Shown piece by piece: positions 8,961-18,362 of a DNA stretch of 64,000 nucleotides (positions are counted from its first letter, which is position 1; each line of letters starts with the position of its first letter). The position numbers were made by a program, and so were the translations under genes. Location of the stretch: assembly GCF_014269025.2 (NCBI RefSeq), contig NZ_CP077094.1:4216001-4280000 (forward strand). The letters are read 5' to 3'. Origin of the DNA: Pseudomonas promysalinigenes. Lineage in GTDB: Bacteria; Pseudomonadota; Gammaproteobacteria; Pseudomonadales; Pseudomonadaceae. The notes under the pieces were generated by a model. That model did no database searches, was not told where the DNA came from, and worked only from the letters and a program-made list of their open reading frames with translations.

Positions 8961-11678
8961 TCAGGCCAGCAAGCCCAATGCCTTAGCCCTTGCCACTGCC
9001 TGGGTGCGACGCTCCACTCCAAGCTTGCTATTGATATGACTGGCATGGGTCTTGACCGTGTGCAGTGAGATGAACAGCCGTTCGCTGATCTGCTGGTTCG
9101 AACAACCTTGCGCAATCAGTTCGAGCACCGCCAGTTCACGGCCACTCAAGGCTTGGGCAGCAACACTTGCGGCGGGTGTAGGCTCCGGCAGCCGATTCAG
9201 CAGCTCAGCCTGAGCCTGGCAAGCCGGCTGCGCCAGCAGTTGTTCACGCAGCCACACCGGGTGCTGCTCGATCAGGCGCTGGAACGGTTGCATCACGCCC
9301 CCTCGGGCTGCGCTCAACGCCATGGGTAGCAATTGCGCCGCCTGTGCTTCAGCCCCCTGGCTCAACAGCAGGTCGGCCCACTGTGACAGCGCGTGCAAGC
9401 TGAGCATCATGCTGCCGCTGGCCTGCCCGCGCTCGGCCAGGCTACGCAGGCGCGCCACTGCGTCTTCCCGGCGCTGCTGCACACGCTCAAGCAGTGCCTG
9501 CTGCAACTGGATGTGCAAAGGCAGCAAGGGGTGAAACTCCGGCGCCGCCGCAGGGTGTTCGCCACCATAGGTCTGGCCCAGACGCAGCAACCAGGACTCG
9601 GCCAGGTCGATGCGACCCTGAGCGAGCCATAGTTCGCACTTCACCAGGGTAATCATCGCCAGGTAGAAGATCGCCGGCACATCCCAGATGTGCATCAGCC
9701 GCTCCGCCTCGGCCAATTCGGCGAACGCCTCGGCATACTGCCCCTCACGCCCCTCGAGCGAGGCGATCACGCAATGGCCGATAAGCACGCTGATATCGCG
9801 GCAGGCACGCGCCTCGCCAAGCCCTGCGCGCAAGCGCGCGCGACCTTGGGTGGGCTGCAGCCGCGCCACCAGCAGGTAACCCTCGTAAAGGGTCAAGCGC
9901 GCCCGCACGGCGTAAAGCCGCTGTGCAGGCAGCCCTTGCAGACGTTGCAGCCCCTGGCGCACTTCATCAAGCGCCCGCAGCACTTCACCGCGGGCATGCA
10001 GCACGCGGGCACGGTCGTAATGCGCCAGCGCCTCGAACAATGGGTTACCGACCCGCTGTGCCAGTTCAAGCGCTTCGCGGTTCCAGCCACGCGCACGCCA
10101 GAAGTCGCCATCGGCAATGGCTAGGTTGGACAATGTCGAGAGGCACACCAGGCGTTGCCCATAGCGCTTACTCGGCAGGCTCTGCAACGCCTCGCCGCAA
10201 TACGCCAAGGTACGCTCACGGTCACCCCGGCCCCGCGCGATGACTCCGCTCAAGGCCAGCCACTGCGCCAGCATCGACTTCTGCGCGGTAGCCGACGGCG
10301 CCGGCAGGAAGCGGCTGAGGTAACTGGCCAACTCCTCGGCCGCATCCAGCTGGCACGCCAGGCCGAGCGCCCAGCTGTACAGCACGATCAAGCGCGGCGT
10401 ACTGATCAGAAGGCTGTCGGGCAGGTCCATCTTCCAGCGCAGCAGCATGCCCACGTTCTGCTCAGCCAGCAGTTGCTCCTCGGAGAGGTTCTGCACCAGA
10501 TTGGCGGCAACATCGAGGTGGCCGGCGCGCAAGGCTTGCTCCACGGCCTCGTCGAGCAAGCCTTGGCCCTGGAACCAGCGGCAGGCACGCAGGTGCAGGC
10601 GTGCCTGTGGCTCACTTGCCTGGCGGCTGCGCAGCAGGTCGGAGAACAGATGATGATAGCGGTACCAGAGGCCATGCTCGTCCAGTGGCACCAGAAACAC
10701 TTGATGTGCCTGCAGATACCCCAGGATCGCCGCGCTGTCTGCGCGCTCGCGCAGTGCGTCGCACAGCGCTGCACAGAAGCGTTCCTGGCAGGCGGTGTCA
10801 AACAGAAAAGCCTGTACATCCCCTGGCAGCATTTCGATGACTTCTTCGAGCAGGTAGTCGCGGATCAAACCCTCACCACCGTGCAGGGCCTGAGGCATGA
10901 GCTGTTCGTCACCGGCCTCGCTGGCTGCCAATTGCCAGAAGCGCAGCCCCGCTACCCAGCCATCGCTGCGCTGAATCAGGTTATCGAGCGCCTGGCCACC
11001 CAGGCCCATGGGATGGTGACCAATCACTGCCAGCGCTTCCTCTGCGGTCAGGCGTAGGTCCTGCTCGCCGAGTTCGGTCAATTGCCGAGACAAGCGTAGC
11101 CGCGCCAAGTGCCAGTCCGGGCGCTGACGGCTGGTCACCAGCAGTACGAGGCCTGCCGGCAAATGATTGAGGAAAAATTGCAGGCAGCGGTCCAGTACCG
11201 GCCCCTGGGCCAGGTGATAGTCGTCCAGTACCAGAAGCAAAGGCGTATCGGCCTGCAGGTACAACGCCAGTTCATCCAGCAGGCTGTCCAGCCACTCTTC
11301 GAAGGCAAAGGGCTGGTGACGCTGACGCATCTTCAGCAACCCCATGGCTTGCCCGCCCAGTGCCGGACAATACTGCTGCAGGCCTTCGAGCAGGCGTTCG
11401 AGGAAGCGGCCAGGGTCAGCATCCCGTTGGCTCAGGCCGAGCCAGAGACTGCGCCAGTGGCTGGGCAGTGACTCGCAGAATTCGATGGCCAGGGAGCTTT
11501 TGCCAAAACCAGCGGGCGCATTGACCAGCAGCAGCCGACCGCTTAGGCCGCCCTGCAGGCGCTGGCACAGGCGCGCACGCGGCACATGGCCGTCCGGCTG
11601 CGGTGGCCGGAAGAAGCGCCCGTCCAGCAGGCCCAGAGCCTGGCTGGCGAATCCATGCGTACGGGACAGATCGGTCAT
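8961..11678 (-). CDS. LuxR family regulator, MalT-type large ATP-binding activator
   Basis: A 905-residue STAND-type transcription activator. Residues about 35-330 hold the ATPase, with Walker A NAPAGFGKSS (Lys60) and Walker B PLLLVLDDYH. A long TPR-like superhelix follows from about 350 to 830. The last 65 residues are a LuxR helix-turn-helix (SGRELAVLELIAQGCSNQQI, ISLHTVKTHASHINSKLGV). Such proteins bind a small-molecule inducer in the TPR region and then activate nearby promoters. It lies directly downstream of the DUF1329/DUF1302/acyl-CoA ligase cluster on the same strand and is the obvious candidate regulator of it. The inducer is unknown. Confidence 0.93.
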   Translation of the reverse strand: MTDLSRTHGFASQALGLLDGRFFRPPQPDGHVPRARLCQRLQGGLSGRLLLVNAPAGFGKSSLAIEFCESLPSHWRSLWLGLSQRDADPGRFLERLLEGLQQYCPALGGQAMGLLKMRQRHQPFAFEEWLDSLLDELALYLQADTPLLLVLDDYHLAQGPVLDRCLQFFLNHLPAGLVLLVTSRQRPDWHLARLRLSRQLTELGEQDLRLTAEEALAVIGHHPMGLGGQALDNLIQRSDGWVAGLRFWQLAASEAGDEQLMPQALHGGEGLIRDYLLEEVIEMLPGDVQAFLFDTACQERFCAALCDALRERADSAAILGYLQAHQVFLVPLDEHGLWYRYHHLFSDLLRSRQASEPQARLHLRACRWFQGQGLLDEAVEQALRAGHLDVAANLVQNLSEEQLLAEQNVGMLLRWKMDLPDSLLISTPRLIVLYSWALGLACQLDAAEELASYLSRFLPAPSATAQKSMLAQWLALSGVIARGRGDRERTLAYCGEALQSLPSKRYGQRLVCLSTLSNLAIADGDFWRARGWNREALELAQRVGNPLFEALAHYDRARVLHARGEVLRALDEVRQGLQRLQGLPAQRLYAVRARLTLYEGYLLVARLQPTQGRARLRAGLGEARACRDISVLIGHCVIASLEGREGQYAEAFAELAEAERLMHIWDVPAIFYLAMITLVKCELWLAQGRIDLAESWLLRLGQTYGGEHPAAAPEFHPLLPLHIQLQQALLERVQQRREDAVARLRSLAERGQASGSMMLSLHALSQWADLLLSQGAEAQAAQLLPMALSAARGGVMQPFQRLIEQHPVWLREQLLAQPACQAQAELLNRLPEPTPAASVAAQALSGRELAVLELIAQGCSNQQISERLFISLHTVKTHASHINSKLGVERRTQAVARAKALGLLA

Positions 11679-11926
11679 GGCCGGCTCGTTCTATTGGAAA
11701 GACTTCGGCGGTACGTGTGCTTGCGAGACTAGCTGGTAATGCAACGCGTTTGAAGATGATGGGCACCATTAGCCAGGTAAAGACTGCGACAAAACGCAAC
11801 ATGGGCGCTGCTCAGGGCCTAGCGGCGGGGCTTTGGCGGGGTATTCATCGGTTTTATGGCAGCACAACAGAAACGCCCCGGCAAGCCGGGGCGTTCTGGG
11901 AGGTCACAGTGTTTCGGATCGTCAGC
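11679..11926. other. Intergenic region between LuxR gene and DUF1329 gene
   Basis: 248 bases without a credible gene. It holds the terminator of the DUF1329 gene and, presumably, the luxR promoter. Short frames here have no recognisable product. Confidence 0.5.
11872..11895 (-). terminator. Rho-independent terminator of the DUF1302-DUF1329 unit
   Basis: A perfect 11-base GC-rich stem with a 2-base loop lies 32 bases after the DUF1329 stop. Read on the minus strand it is followed by a T-rich stretch. It separates the DUF1329 gene from luxR. Confidence 0.85.
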
Positions 11927-13291
11927 TCAACGGATACCCGACTGACGCAGGGCTGCGGGCTGGAAATCGGCCTTGCTGGCACTGAAGCCGAAGTCATAGG
12001 CACGCTTTTCTTCGTTCTTCATGCCCAGGGCCAGGTAACGGCCCGATTGCAGATCGTAGATGGCTTCGAGGGTGTACCACGGCACCTGCACGTTGTAGTA
12101 CGGCTGAGCATGGGCCTCCGACACACGCCACAACTGACCGCGACCGTCGTACTGGTCGATAACCGCTGCTTGCCAGGTATCCTCGTCGATGTAGAAGTCA
12201 CGCTTGGCATAAATGTGCCGCTGGCCAGGCTTGAAGGTTGCGACCACGTGCCATACACGGCGCAGTTCGTAACGGGCCAGATCCTGGTTGATGTGCCCGG
12301 GCTTGAGGATGTCGGCGTACTTGAGCTTGGGGTCATCCAGCTTGAAGGCGTTGGAGGCGATGTACATCTCCTTCTTGCCCTCCAGCTTCCAGTCGTAGCG
12401 GTCAGGTGCGCCGTTGTACATGTCCAGGTTGTCGGAGGTGCGCAGGCCATCGGCCGCGGTGCCCGGGCCGTCGTAGGAGACCTGCGGGGCCTGACGTACG
12501 CGGCGCTGGCCGGCGTTGTAGATCCAGGCCTTGCGGGGCTCCTTGACCTGGTCGAGGGTCTCGTGCACCAGCAGCACAGTACCGGCCAGGCGTGCCGGGG
12601 CGGTCACTTCCTGCTTGAAGTAGAACAGAATGTTGCCTGGGTTGTTGGGGTCGTAGTCCTTCATCTTGTCGCGGAAGACGAACTGGTCGGCGAAGTACAC
12701 CAGGCTGTACGAGCCATTCTGCTGCGGGGTGGCCTGGGTCACCAGGCGGCTGACACTACCGCCACGGTAGCGGGTGATATGGTTCCAGATAACTTCCAGG
12801 CCGCTTTTCGGGATCGGGAAGGGTACGGCAGTCTGGAAGTTGTTCAGACCGTTACCGCCTTCGACCAGCGTGGTGGTGGTGGCGTTCTTCTTGATGGCGG
12901 CGAACACATCGTCAGGCACCGTGGAACCGCGATGGGTCTTGAACACCGGGATCTTGTAGGTGTCCGGATAACGCTTGAGCATGGCCAACTGGCCCGGCGA
13001 GAGCTGATCCTTGTACTGCTCAGCGTTTTGCGCGGTGATGGTGAACAGCGGTTTTTCACTGCCATAGGGGTCAGACAGGAAACCTTTGCTGTCCACAGTG
13101 CCTGCGCTCTTGGACAGTGGCTCCCATGGCCCGATCGAGCCGTTGGCGTTTCCGGCTTTTTCGGCGCCCATTGGGGTAAGGGTACTGCCCAGCTTTGCTG
13201 CTTCGTCGGCCGATACCGCAGCCATGACGCTGGTCGCCAGCAGGGACAGGCCCAGCACACCGGCTTGCAACAGACTTCTGGTCTTGTTCAT
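11927..13291 (-). CDS. DUF1329 periplasmic/outer-membrane protein
   Basis: A 454-residue secreted protein. The N-terminus is a typical Sec signal (hydrophobic stretch 8-22, cleavage likely after SVMA). The body is DUF1329, a family I recall as having a LolA/LolB-like lipid-binding fold; the sequence itself only shows the family features (RYRGGSVSRL, QEVTAPARLAGTVLLVHETL, RKAWIYNAGQRRVRQAP, YELRRVWHVVATFKPGQRH). AGGA lies 9 bases before the ATG. It follows the DUF1302 gene by 25 bases, and this pair is conserved as a unit across proteobacteria. It probably handles a hydrophobic substrate in the periplasm with the DUF1302 outer-membrane partner. Confidence 0.9.
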   Translation of the reverse strand: MNKTRSLLQAGVLGLSLLATSVMAAVSADEAAKLGSTLTPMGAEKAGNANGSIGPWEPLSKSAGTVDSKGFLSDPYGSEKPLFTITAQNAEQYKDQLSPGQLAMLKRYPDTYKIPVFKTHRGSTVPDDVFAAIKKNATTTTLVEGGNGLNNFQTAVPFPIPKSGLEVIWNHITRYRGGSVSRLVTQATPQQNGSYSLVYFADQFVFRDKMKDYDPNNPGNILFYFKQEVTAPARLAGTVLLVHETLDQVKEPRKAWIYNAGQRRVRQAPQVSYDGPGTAADGLRTSDNLDMYNGAPDRYDWKLEGKKEMYIASNAFKLDDPKLKYADILKPGHINQDLARYELRRVWHVVATFKPGQRHIYAKRDFYIDEDTWQAAVIDQYDGRGQLWRVSEAHAQPYYNVQVPWYTLEAIYDLQSGRYLALGMKNEEKRAYDFGFSASKADFQPAALRQSGIR

Positions 13292-13316
13292 CTCGTGTCG
13301 TCCTGGATCAGTATGC

Positions 13317-15203
13317 TTAGAAGTTCACGCCGAAGCTGAGAGCGACGAAGTCGCGGTCATCCACAGTGCTGTACTTGCCGTCGAAGAAATTGGTGTACGA
13401 CAGGCTGGCGGTGTACGTGTTCTGGTATTCGGCGTCCAGGCCAAGGCTGATGGCCTTGCGCCCTTCCTCGAAGTTGCCCCCAGGGCCCGGGGAATAACCG
13501 GACACGTCATGGGACCAAGCTACGTTCGGTTTCAGGTTGACCCCTGCAAACACGTCGTTGTAGTCCCAGATTACGCGGGCGCGATAACCCCAGGAGGTGC
13601 TGGTGGTATAGCCGTCGTTCTCGCACTTGCGGTTGAGGTTGGTGGTCGAGGCACCGGCACCGGCGCCAGCGATGGTGCTGGTATTGAGTGCCTGGCACGT
13701 ATTAGCGCCACCGGTAGCCGGCAATGGACCAGGGCCGAAAACTGGGTCGCGGCCGTAGCGTGTGTCGTGGGCGTTTTCCAGGCCCCCTACGTGGGTCACA
13801 CCCACTTCACCCACCACGGTCATACGGCTTGCGCCCATCACCTGGTCGAAGAAGTGCGTCAGGGTAGTCTGGAACTGCGTGATTTCCTTGCGACGATAGC
13901 CGTGCAGGTCTTGCCCTGGAGTGCCGGTGAGCAACGAAGCGTTGCTCAGTGCGCCACCGATGGGGCGTACCCCTGCAAACAGAATATCGGTGGTGTTCAG
14001 CTGTACCGGTGCGTTCGGCCTGTAACTGATTTCGCCGCTCCAGGCAGTACCCGTGGGCAGCGTGGTGGAGAAGCTCAAACCGTACAGGCGTATATCTTCG
14101 GGGTATTCGACGAAGTATTTGGAATTGCCTGCAACGATCAGTGGTGCCAACGCACGCAGTTGCGCCGGCAACTGACTCAAGCCAGCAAAGACCGACGGCG
14201 AAGCGCCCGTTGCGCTGAAAATCGGTGCGCGACTGTGATAGTTCATGAAGTAGGCGCCGAACTCGGTATCGAGCGGCTCGAACATGTAACGCATGGCCAC
14301 GCCGAATTGGCCGCTGTCGCGCGCATCGCGGTCGGCGCCACGGGCCACCATCACACCTTCCTGATTGATGTTGACGCCGCGGGTTGCCAGAAACTGCCGC
14401 GCCGCAGCCGGTACCGTGCGGCTGCTGTTGAGCACACGCAGGTTATCGGTGCAACCGTCGGCGATGATGTCCGGCTGGGAGAAGAAGGTGCCGCAGTTGT
14501 CGACGACGGTCTGGTCCCACTCCAATTGATAGAAGGCCTCGGCCGACAGGTTGTCGGTCAGGCTCTGTGAGATGTAGAACATGTTGACCGGGATCAGGCC
14601 TTCCTTGATCTCGGCGCCGGGGCGACGGAATGCAGCCACGTCGATGGGGTTGATCGAGTTGATGCCACCGCCGATGAAGGTGCTTTCACCCCAACTCACT
14701 ACCTGCTTGCCGAAGCGTACCGAACCCGGCTGATCAGCGATCGAGTAGTTGTGGTAAACGAAGGCATCGAGCAACTGGGCACCGGAGGACTTGGCGCCTT
14801 CCTTACGGCCCGCATCACTGATGTCTTTGAACTCGCGGCCTTCGTCCTTGAGCTCGAAGTCGTACCAGTATTTGCCGCGCACGAACACGCCGGTATCGCC
14901 GTATTTGAGCTCAAGGTCATGGATGCCTTTGAAGATCTTCGAGAAGGTCTCGCCTTTCTTGAAGTTCAGGTGGCCATCGTCGGAGGTCTGCGACAGGCCC
15001 TTGCCGCCGTTGTTGACCCCGATCAGGTTCTTGTTGGGGTTGGCGGTGGACCAGCTGGCGCCAACGGAGAGCGACGAGTCGAACTGACCTTCGATTTCAC
15101 CGATGTTGAAACTGACAGCGAAAGCAGGACTTGCGAGCGTTGAAGCAAGGCTGACGGCCAAAGGCAGCTTGGCCCGGCGCCAGAACGGATATGCAGATTT
15201 CAT
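13317..15203 (-). CDS. DUF1302 outer-membrane beta-barrel protein
   Basis: A 628-residue predicted outer-membrane barrel. The signal peptide ends near SPAFA. The mature part is rich in alternating aromatic strands and ends in LSFGVNF, the C-terminal Phe signature of barrels. DUF1302 signatures include FNIGEIEGQFDSSLSVGASW at the mature N-terminus and VRFGKQVVSWGESTFIGGGI. The ATG at 15201-15203 has GGAG at 8-base spacing; the longer frame upstream lacks one. With the DUF1329 protein it probably forms a lipid or fatty-ester uptake or export pathway. This is inference from pairing and from the acyl-CoA ligase next door. Confidence 0.9.
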   Translation of the reverse strand: MKSAYPFWRRAKLPLAVSLASTLASPAFAVSFNIGEIEGQFDSSLSVGASWSTANPNKNLIGVNNGGKGLSQTSDDGHLNFKKGETFSKIFKGIHDLELKYGDTGVFVRGKYWYDFELKDEGREFKDISDAGRKEGAKSSGAQLLDAFVYHNYSIADQPGSVRFGKQVVSWGESTFIGGGINSINPIDVAAFRRPGAEIKEGLIPVNMFYISQSLTDNLSAEAFYQLEWDQTVVDNCGTFFSQPDIIADGCTDNLRVLNSSRTVPAAARQFLATRGVNINQEGVMVARGADRDARDSGQFGVAMRYMFEPLDTEFGAYFMNYHSRAPIFSATGASPSVFAGLSQLPAQLRALAPLIVAGNSKYFVEYPEDIRLYGLSFSTTLPTGTAWSGEISYRPNAPVQLNTTDILFAGVRPIGGALSNASLLTGTPGQDLHGYRRKEITQFQTTLTHFFDQVMGASRMTVVGEVGVTHVGGLENAHDTRYGRDPVFGPGPLPATGGANTCQALNTSTIAGAGAGASTTNLNRKCENDGYTTSTSWGYRARVIWDYNDVFAGVNLKPNVAWSHDVSGYSPGPGGNFEEGRKAISLGLDAEYQNTYTASLSYTNFFDGKYSTVDDRDFVALSFGVNF

Positions 15204-15500
15204 CGACGCTACTCCATGTACTTTATTGTTATGGCAGTGAGTCCCTTCAGAAACGGCCCGTGCGACCGGTGTGCGGGCTTGCCCCCGTGACGAGGTGCCT
15301 TGCGCACGCCGCCCCCCATTTCTGAAAATTCCCTGACCCCGACTATAGCCAGCAGGCACCCGTGCTTGATCCCTCTAAAGTGTGATTTGCGCAGGTTGCC
15401 CATTGGCCACGCTCAAGCATGGCCGATTTTTCTCGTTTGGCAAGGCTACAGCCCGTCTAGCATGCGGGTCGCGTTCCGGCGCGCACGACCCGCCTGTTGC
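15204..15500. other. Intergenic region between acyl-CoA ligase and DUF1302 gene
   Basis: 297 bases with no convincing gene. It holds the DUF1302 ribosome site and presumably its promoter. A GC-rich inverted repeat (about 15462-15493, GCGGGTCG with CGACCCGC) near the ligase stop could be its terminator, though it lacks a T tract. Confidence 0.45.
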
Positions 15501-17183
15501 TCACACGGTTGACAGAAAGGCGCTGTTACTGGCCTGCCACTGGACGATGTCTTGGCGGATACGCTTTTTGTCCAGCTTACCGACACTGGTCTTGGGAATT
15601 TCAGTAACAACGGCGATCTGGCTTGGAATCGCCCACTTGTTGATATGCCCTTGCTCGACAAAAGGTTTGAGATGCTCCTTGAGCGCCTTGGCATCGATGG
15701 CCTGGCCCTCGCGCACCACCAAGAGGGCGAACGGACGCTCCCCCCACTGCGGGTCGGCCACCCCGACCACCGCTACTTCCTGCACCGCCGGGTGACGGCT
15801 GATCAGGTCTTCCAGATCAAGCGAGGAGATCCACTCGCCACCCGTCTTGATCACGTCCTTGATACGGTCGCGGATGTCGATATAGCCCATGCTGTCGAGG
15901 GTGGCGACGTCGCCGGTGTGCAGCCAGCCGCCCTGCCACAGTTCCTCGCTCTTTTCCGGCTCTTTGAAATAACCCAAGGTCAACCAAGGTGCACGCAGCA
16001 CCAGCTCGCCTTGCGTTTCGCCATCGGCTGGGAGGAAGTTGCCTTCGCAATCGACTATCGCCGCCTCCACCAAGGGCACCGGGACACCCGCCTTGATGCG
16101 GTAGGTCACCCGCTCATCATCGCTGCCGGCCTGCAGCTCGTCGTTCAGGTGCGCGGCTGAAATCAGCGGGCAGGTTTCCGACATGCCATAAGCCGCCGTC
16201 AGTTGAATACCCCGGGCCAGCGCTGCCTCGTAAAGTGCCCGGTTAAGTGCGCTGCCGCCGATGATGATCTTCCAGCCACCAAAATGCTCGCCCTGAGCGG
16301 ACGGGCAGTTGAGCAGCATCTGCAAAATGGTCGGCACACAGTGCGAGAAGGTGACCTTCTCTTCGCGCCATAGCTTGACTAGCATTTGCGGCTCGTAACG
16401 GCCGGGGTAGACCTGCTTCATGCCCAGCATGGTGGCGGCATAGGGGATGCCCCAGGCGTGCACGTGGAACATCGGTGTAATGGGCATGTACACGTCGTCA
16501 CTGCCAAGCAGGCGCACACTGTCGATGCTGCCGGTCACTGCGGCTTCGGCCAGGGTATGCAGCACCAGCTGACGGTGGGTGAAATACACACCTTTGGGGT
16601 TGCCGGTGGTACCGGTGGTGTAGAAGGTGGTCGCGACCGAGTTTTCGTCGAAATCAGGGAAGTCGTAGTGCGGGCTGGCGGCGGCGAGCAGTTGCTCGTA
16701 TTCACCGACCAGATTCGGTAACTCGGCGGTGGTGCCTGGGGCATCGGTGAGCAGCACGGTCTTGTCGACCGTCGTCAGTTGCCCGGCGATAGCCTGATAA
16801 AGGCCCACGAAATCACTGTTGACCAGCACGAAGCGGTCTTCGGCGTGGTTCATGGTGTAGAGGATCTGCTCGGGCGACAGGCGCACGTTGATGGTGTGCA
16901 CCACCGCGCCGATCATGGGGATGGCGAACATGCACTCCAGGTATCGGTGGCTGTCCCAATCCATTACTGCCACGGTGTCACCCGCCTTCACCCCTGCTTC
17001 GGTCAGTACGTTGGCAAGGCGGGCGATACGCTCATTGAGCTGCAGGTATGTCAGGCGCAGTTGGTCGCGGTAGACGATTTCGCGAGTCTTTTCATAGCGG
17101 CTGCCGGACATGAGCAGGCGCTTGATCAACAGCGGGTAGTCATAGGCGCCCTCGGCGGGCTTGATGATGCGGGTCTGCAACAT
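15501..17183 (-). CDS. AMP-forming fatty acyl-CoA ligase
   Basis: A 560-residue ANL-superfamily enzyme activating a carboxylic acid to its CoA thioester with ATP. The P-loop-like motif TTFYTTGTTGNPKGVYFTHR lies near residue 185, AAYGMSETCP near 335, GGWLHTGDVA near 430, and the C-terminal catalytic Lys region PKTSVGKLDKKRIRQD near 540. The family is medium- to long-chain fatty acyl-CoA synthetase. From memory, the KT2440 counterpart has been implicated in medium-chain fatty acid activation; I could not verify this. AAGGG lies 7 bases before the ATG. It is on the same strand as DUF1302/DUF1329/LuxR. Confidence 0.92.
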   Translation of the reverse strand: MLQTRIIKPAEGAYDYPLLIKRLLMSGSRYEKTREIVYRDQLRLTYLQLNERIARLANVLTEAGVKAGDTVAVMDWDSHRYLECMFAIPMIGAVVHTINVRLSPEQILYTMNHAEDRFVLVNSDFVGLYQAIAGQLTTVDKTVLLTDAPGTTAELPNLVGEYEQLLAAASPHYDFPDFDENSVATTFYTTGTTGNPKGVYFTHRQLVLHTLAEAAVTGSIDSVRLLGSDDVYMPITPMFHVHAWGIPYAATMLGMKQVYPGRYEPQMLVKLWREEKVTFSHCVPTILQMLLNCPSAQGEHFGGWKIIIGGSALNRALYEAALARGIQLTAAYGMSETCPLISAAHLNDELQAGSDDERVTYRIKAGVPVPLVEAAIVDCEGNFLPADGETQGELVLRAPWLTLGYFKEPEKSEELWQGGWLHTGDVATLDSMGYIDIRDRIKDVIKTGGEWISSLDLEDLISRHPAVQEVAVVGVADPQWGERPFALLVVREGQAIDAKALKEHLKPFVEQGHINKWAIPSQIAVVTEIPKTSVGKLDKKRIRQDIVQWQASNSAFLSTV

Positions 17184-17344
17184 GGTAATCCCTTTTCTGG
17201 AAAGCAGGCCGAACAACTCTGGCGTTACTGTAGTGGCTGAGTGTGACGGTCAAATCAGCCGAAGGAATGATTTGGCTGCGCCGGGTATGAGTGGCATTGT
17301 GCGGATTGATGGATAAACCCGCCCTGTCACCGGAGCCCTCATTG

Positions 17345-18310
17345 ATGTCAAGCTTGCGCCGCGCCGTGTTTCTCGACCACCAATCCCTGGACCTTGGCGA
17401 CCTTGATTTGTCGCCCCTGAGTGATCAGTTCGACGAATTCCACCTGCATGCCGCCACTGCACCGGAGCAGGTCGCCGAACGCTTGCAGGGCGCGGTTGCC
17501 GTGGTCAGTAACAAGGTGATGCTCGATGCTGCCACGCTGGCCGCCAACCCCCAGCTCAAGCTGATTCTGGTGGCAGCCACCGGCACCAACAATGTTGACC
17601 TGGCAGCAGCCCGCAGCCACGGCGTTACAGTGTGCAACTGCCAAGGGTATGGCACACCTTCGGTGGCCCAGCACACCCTGGCTTTGCTACTGGCCCTGGC
17701 CACACGCCTTTGCGACTACAACCAGGCCGTTGCCGATGGTCAGTGGGCAAAGGCCAGCCAGTTCTGCCTGCTGGACTACCCCATCGTCGAACTGCACGGC
17801 AAGACCCTCGGCGTGCTCGGCCATGGTGAACTCGGTGGCGCAGTGGCACGCTTGGCCGAAGCCTTCGGCATGCGCGTACTGAGTGGCCAGATCCCTGGCC
17901 GCCCAGCCCGCGAAGACCGCTTGGCACTGGACGAATTGCTGCCACAGGTCGATGCGCTGAGCCTGCACTGCCCACTCAACGAACACACCCGCCACATGAT
18001 CGGCCCCCGGGAACTGGGGTTGCTGAAAAAAGGCGCGCTGGTGGTCAACACTGCCCGTGGCGGCCTGATCGACGAACACGCCCTGGCGGACGCCTTGCGC
18101 AGCGGCCACCTGGGCGGCGCCGCCACCGATGTGCTGAGCGTCGAGCCGCCCGTCAACGGCAACCCACTGTTGGAGAAGGGTATCCCGCGCCTGCTGATCA
18201 CCCCGCACAGCGCCTGGGGCGCGGTGGAGTCACGTCAGCGCATCGTCGGCCAGCTCGGTGAAAACGCCAAAGCGTTCTTCGAAGGCCAGCCGCGCCGCGT
18301 GGTGAGCTGA
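17345..18310 (+). CDS. D-2-hydroxyacid dehydrogenase (hydroxypyruvate/glycerate dehydrogenase type)
   Basis: A 321-residue NAD(P)-dependent dehydrogenase interconverting 2-hydroxy and 2-keto acids; hydroxypyruvate/glycerate or glyoxylate/glycolate is likely. The nucleotide-binding loop is [18 protein letters not shown], a variant of GxGxxG. The catalytic Arg is in [13 protein letters not shown] and the catalytic His is in [13 protein letters not shown] chose ATG at 17345 ([11 protein letters not shown]); an upstream ATG in the same frame adds residues that do not look conserved. It is followed after 52 bases by rsmC. Confidence 0.88.
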   Translation: MSSLRRAVFLDHQSLDLGDLDLSPLSDQFDEFHLHAATAPEQVAERLQGAVAVVSNKVMLDAATLAANPQLKLILVAATGTNNVDLAAARSHGVTVCNCQGYGTPSVAQHTLALLLALATRLCDYNQAVADGQWAKASQFCLLDYPIVELHGKTLGVLGHGELGGAVARLAEAFGMRVLSGQIPGRPAREDRLALDELLPQVDALSLHCPLNEHTRHMIGPRELGLLKKGALVVNTARGGLIDEHALADALRSGHLGGAATDVLSVEPPVNGNPLLEKGIPRLLITPHSAWGAVESRQRIVGQLGENAKAFFEGQPRRVVS

Positions 18311-18362
18311 GGCCAGCGCCAGGCTCTGCTACACTGCGCCACTTTTTCAGGAGGCGTCGTCC

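Noticed and set aside
11603..13339. Plus-strand frame of 578 codons antisense to the DUF1329 gene
   Set aside because: It mirrors a clear secreted protein with a good ribosome site and family motifs, and has no recognisable domain. GC-rich third-codon positions produce such long antisense frames here.
13086..14570. Plus-strand frame of 494 codons antisense to DUF1302
   Set aside because: Composition is Val/Ala/Gly/His-rich with no domain. The minus strand encodes a barrel protein with signal peptide and C-terminal Phe.
15462..15493. Strong terminator after the acyl-CoA ligase gene
   Set aside because: There is a GC-rich inverted repeat but no T tract on the relevant strand, so it is mentioned only within the intergenic entry.
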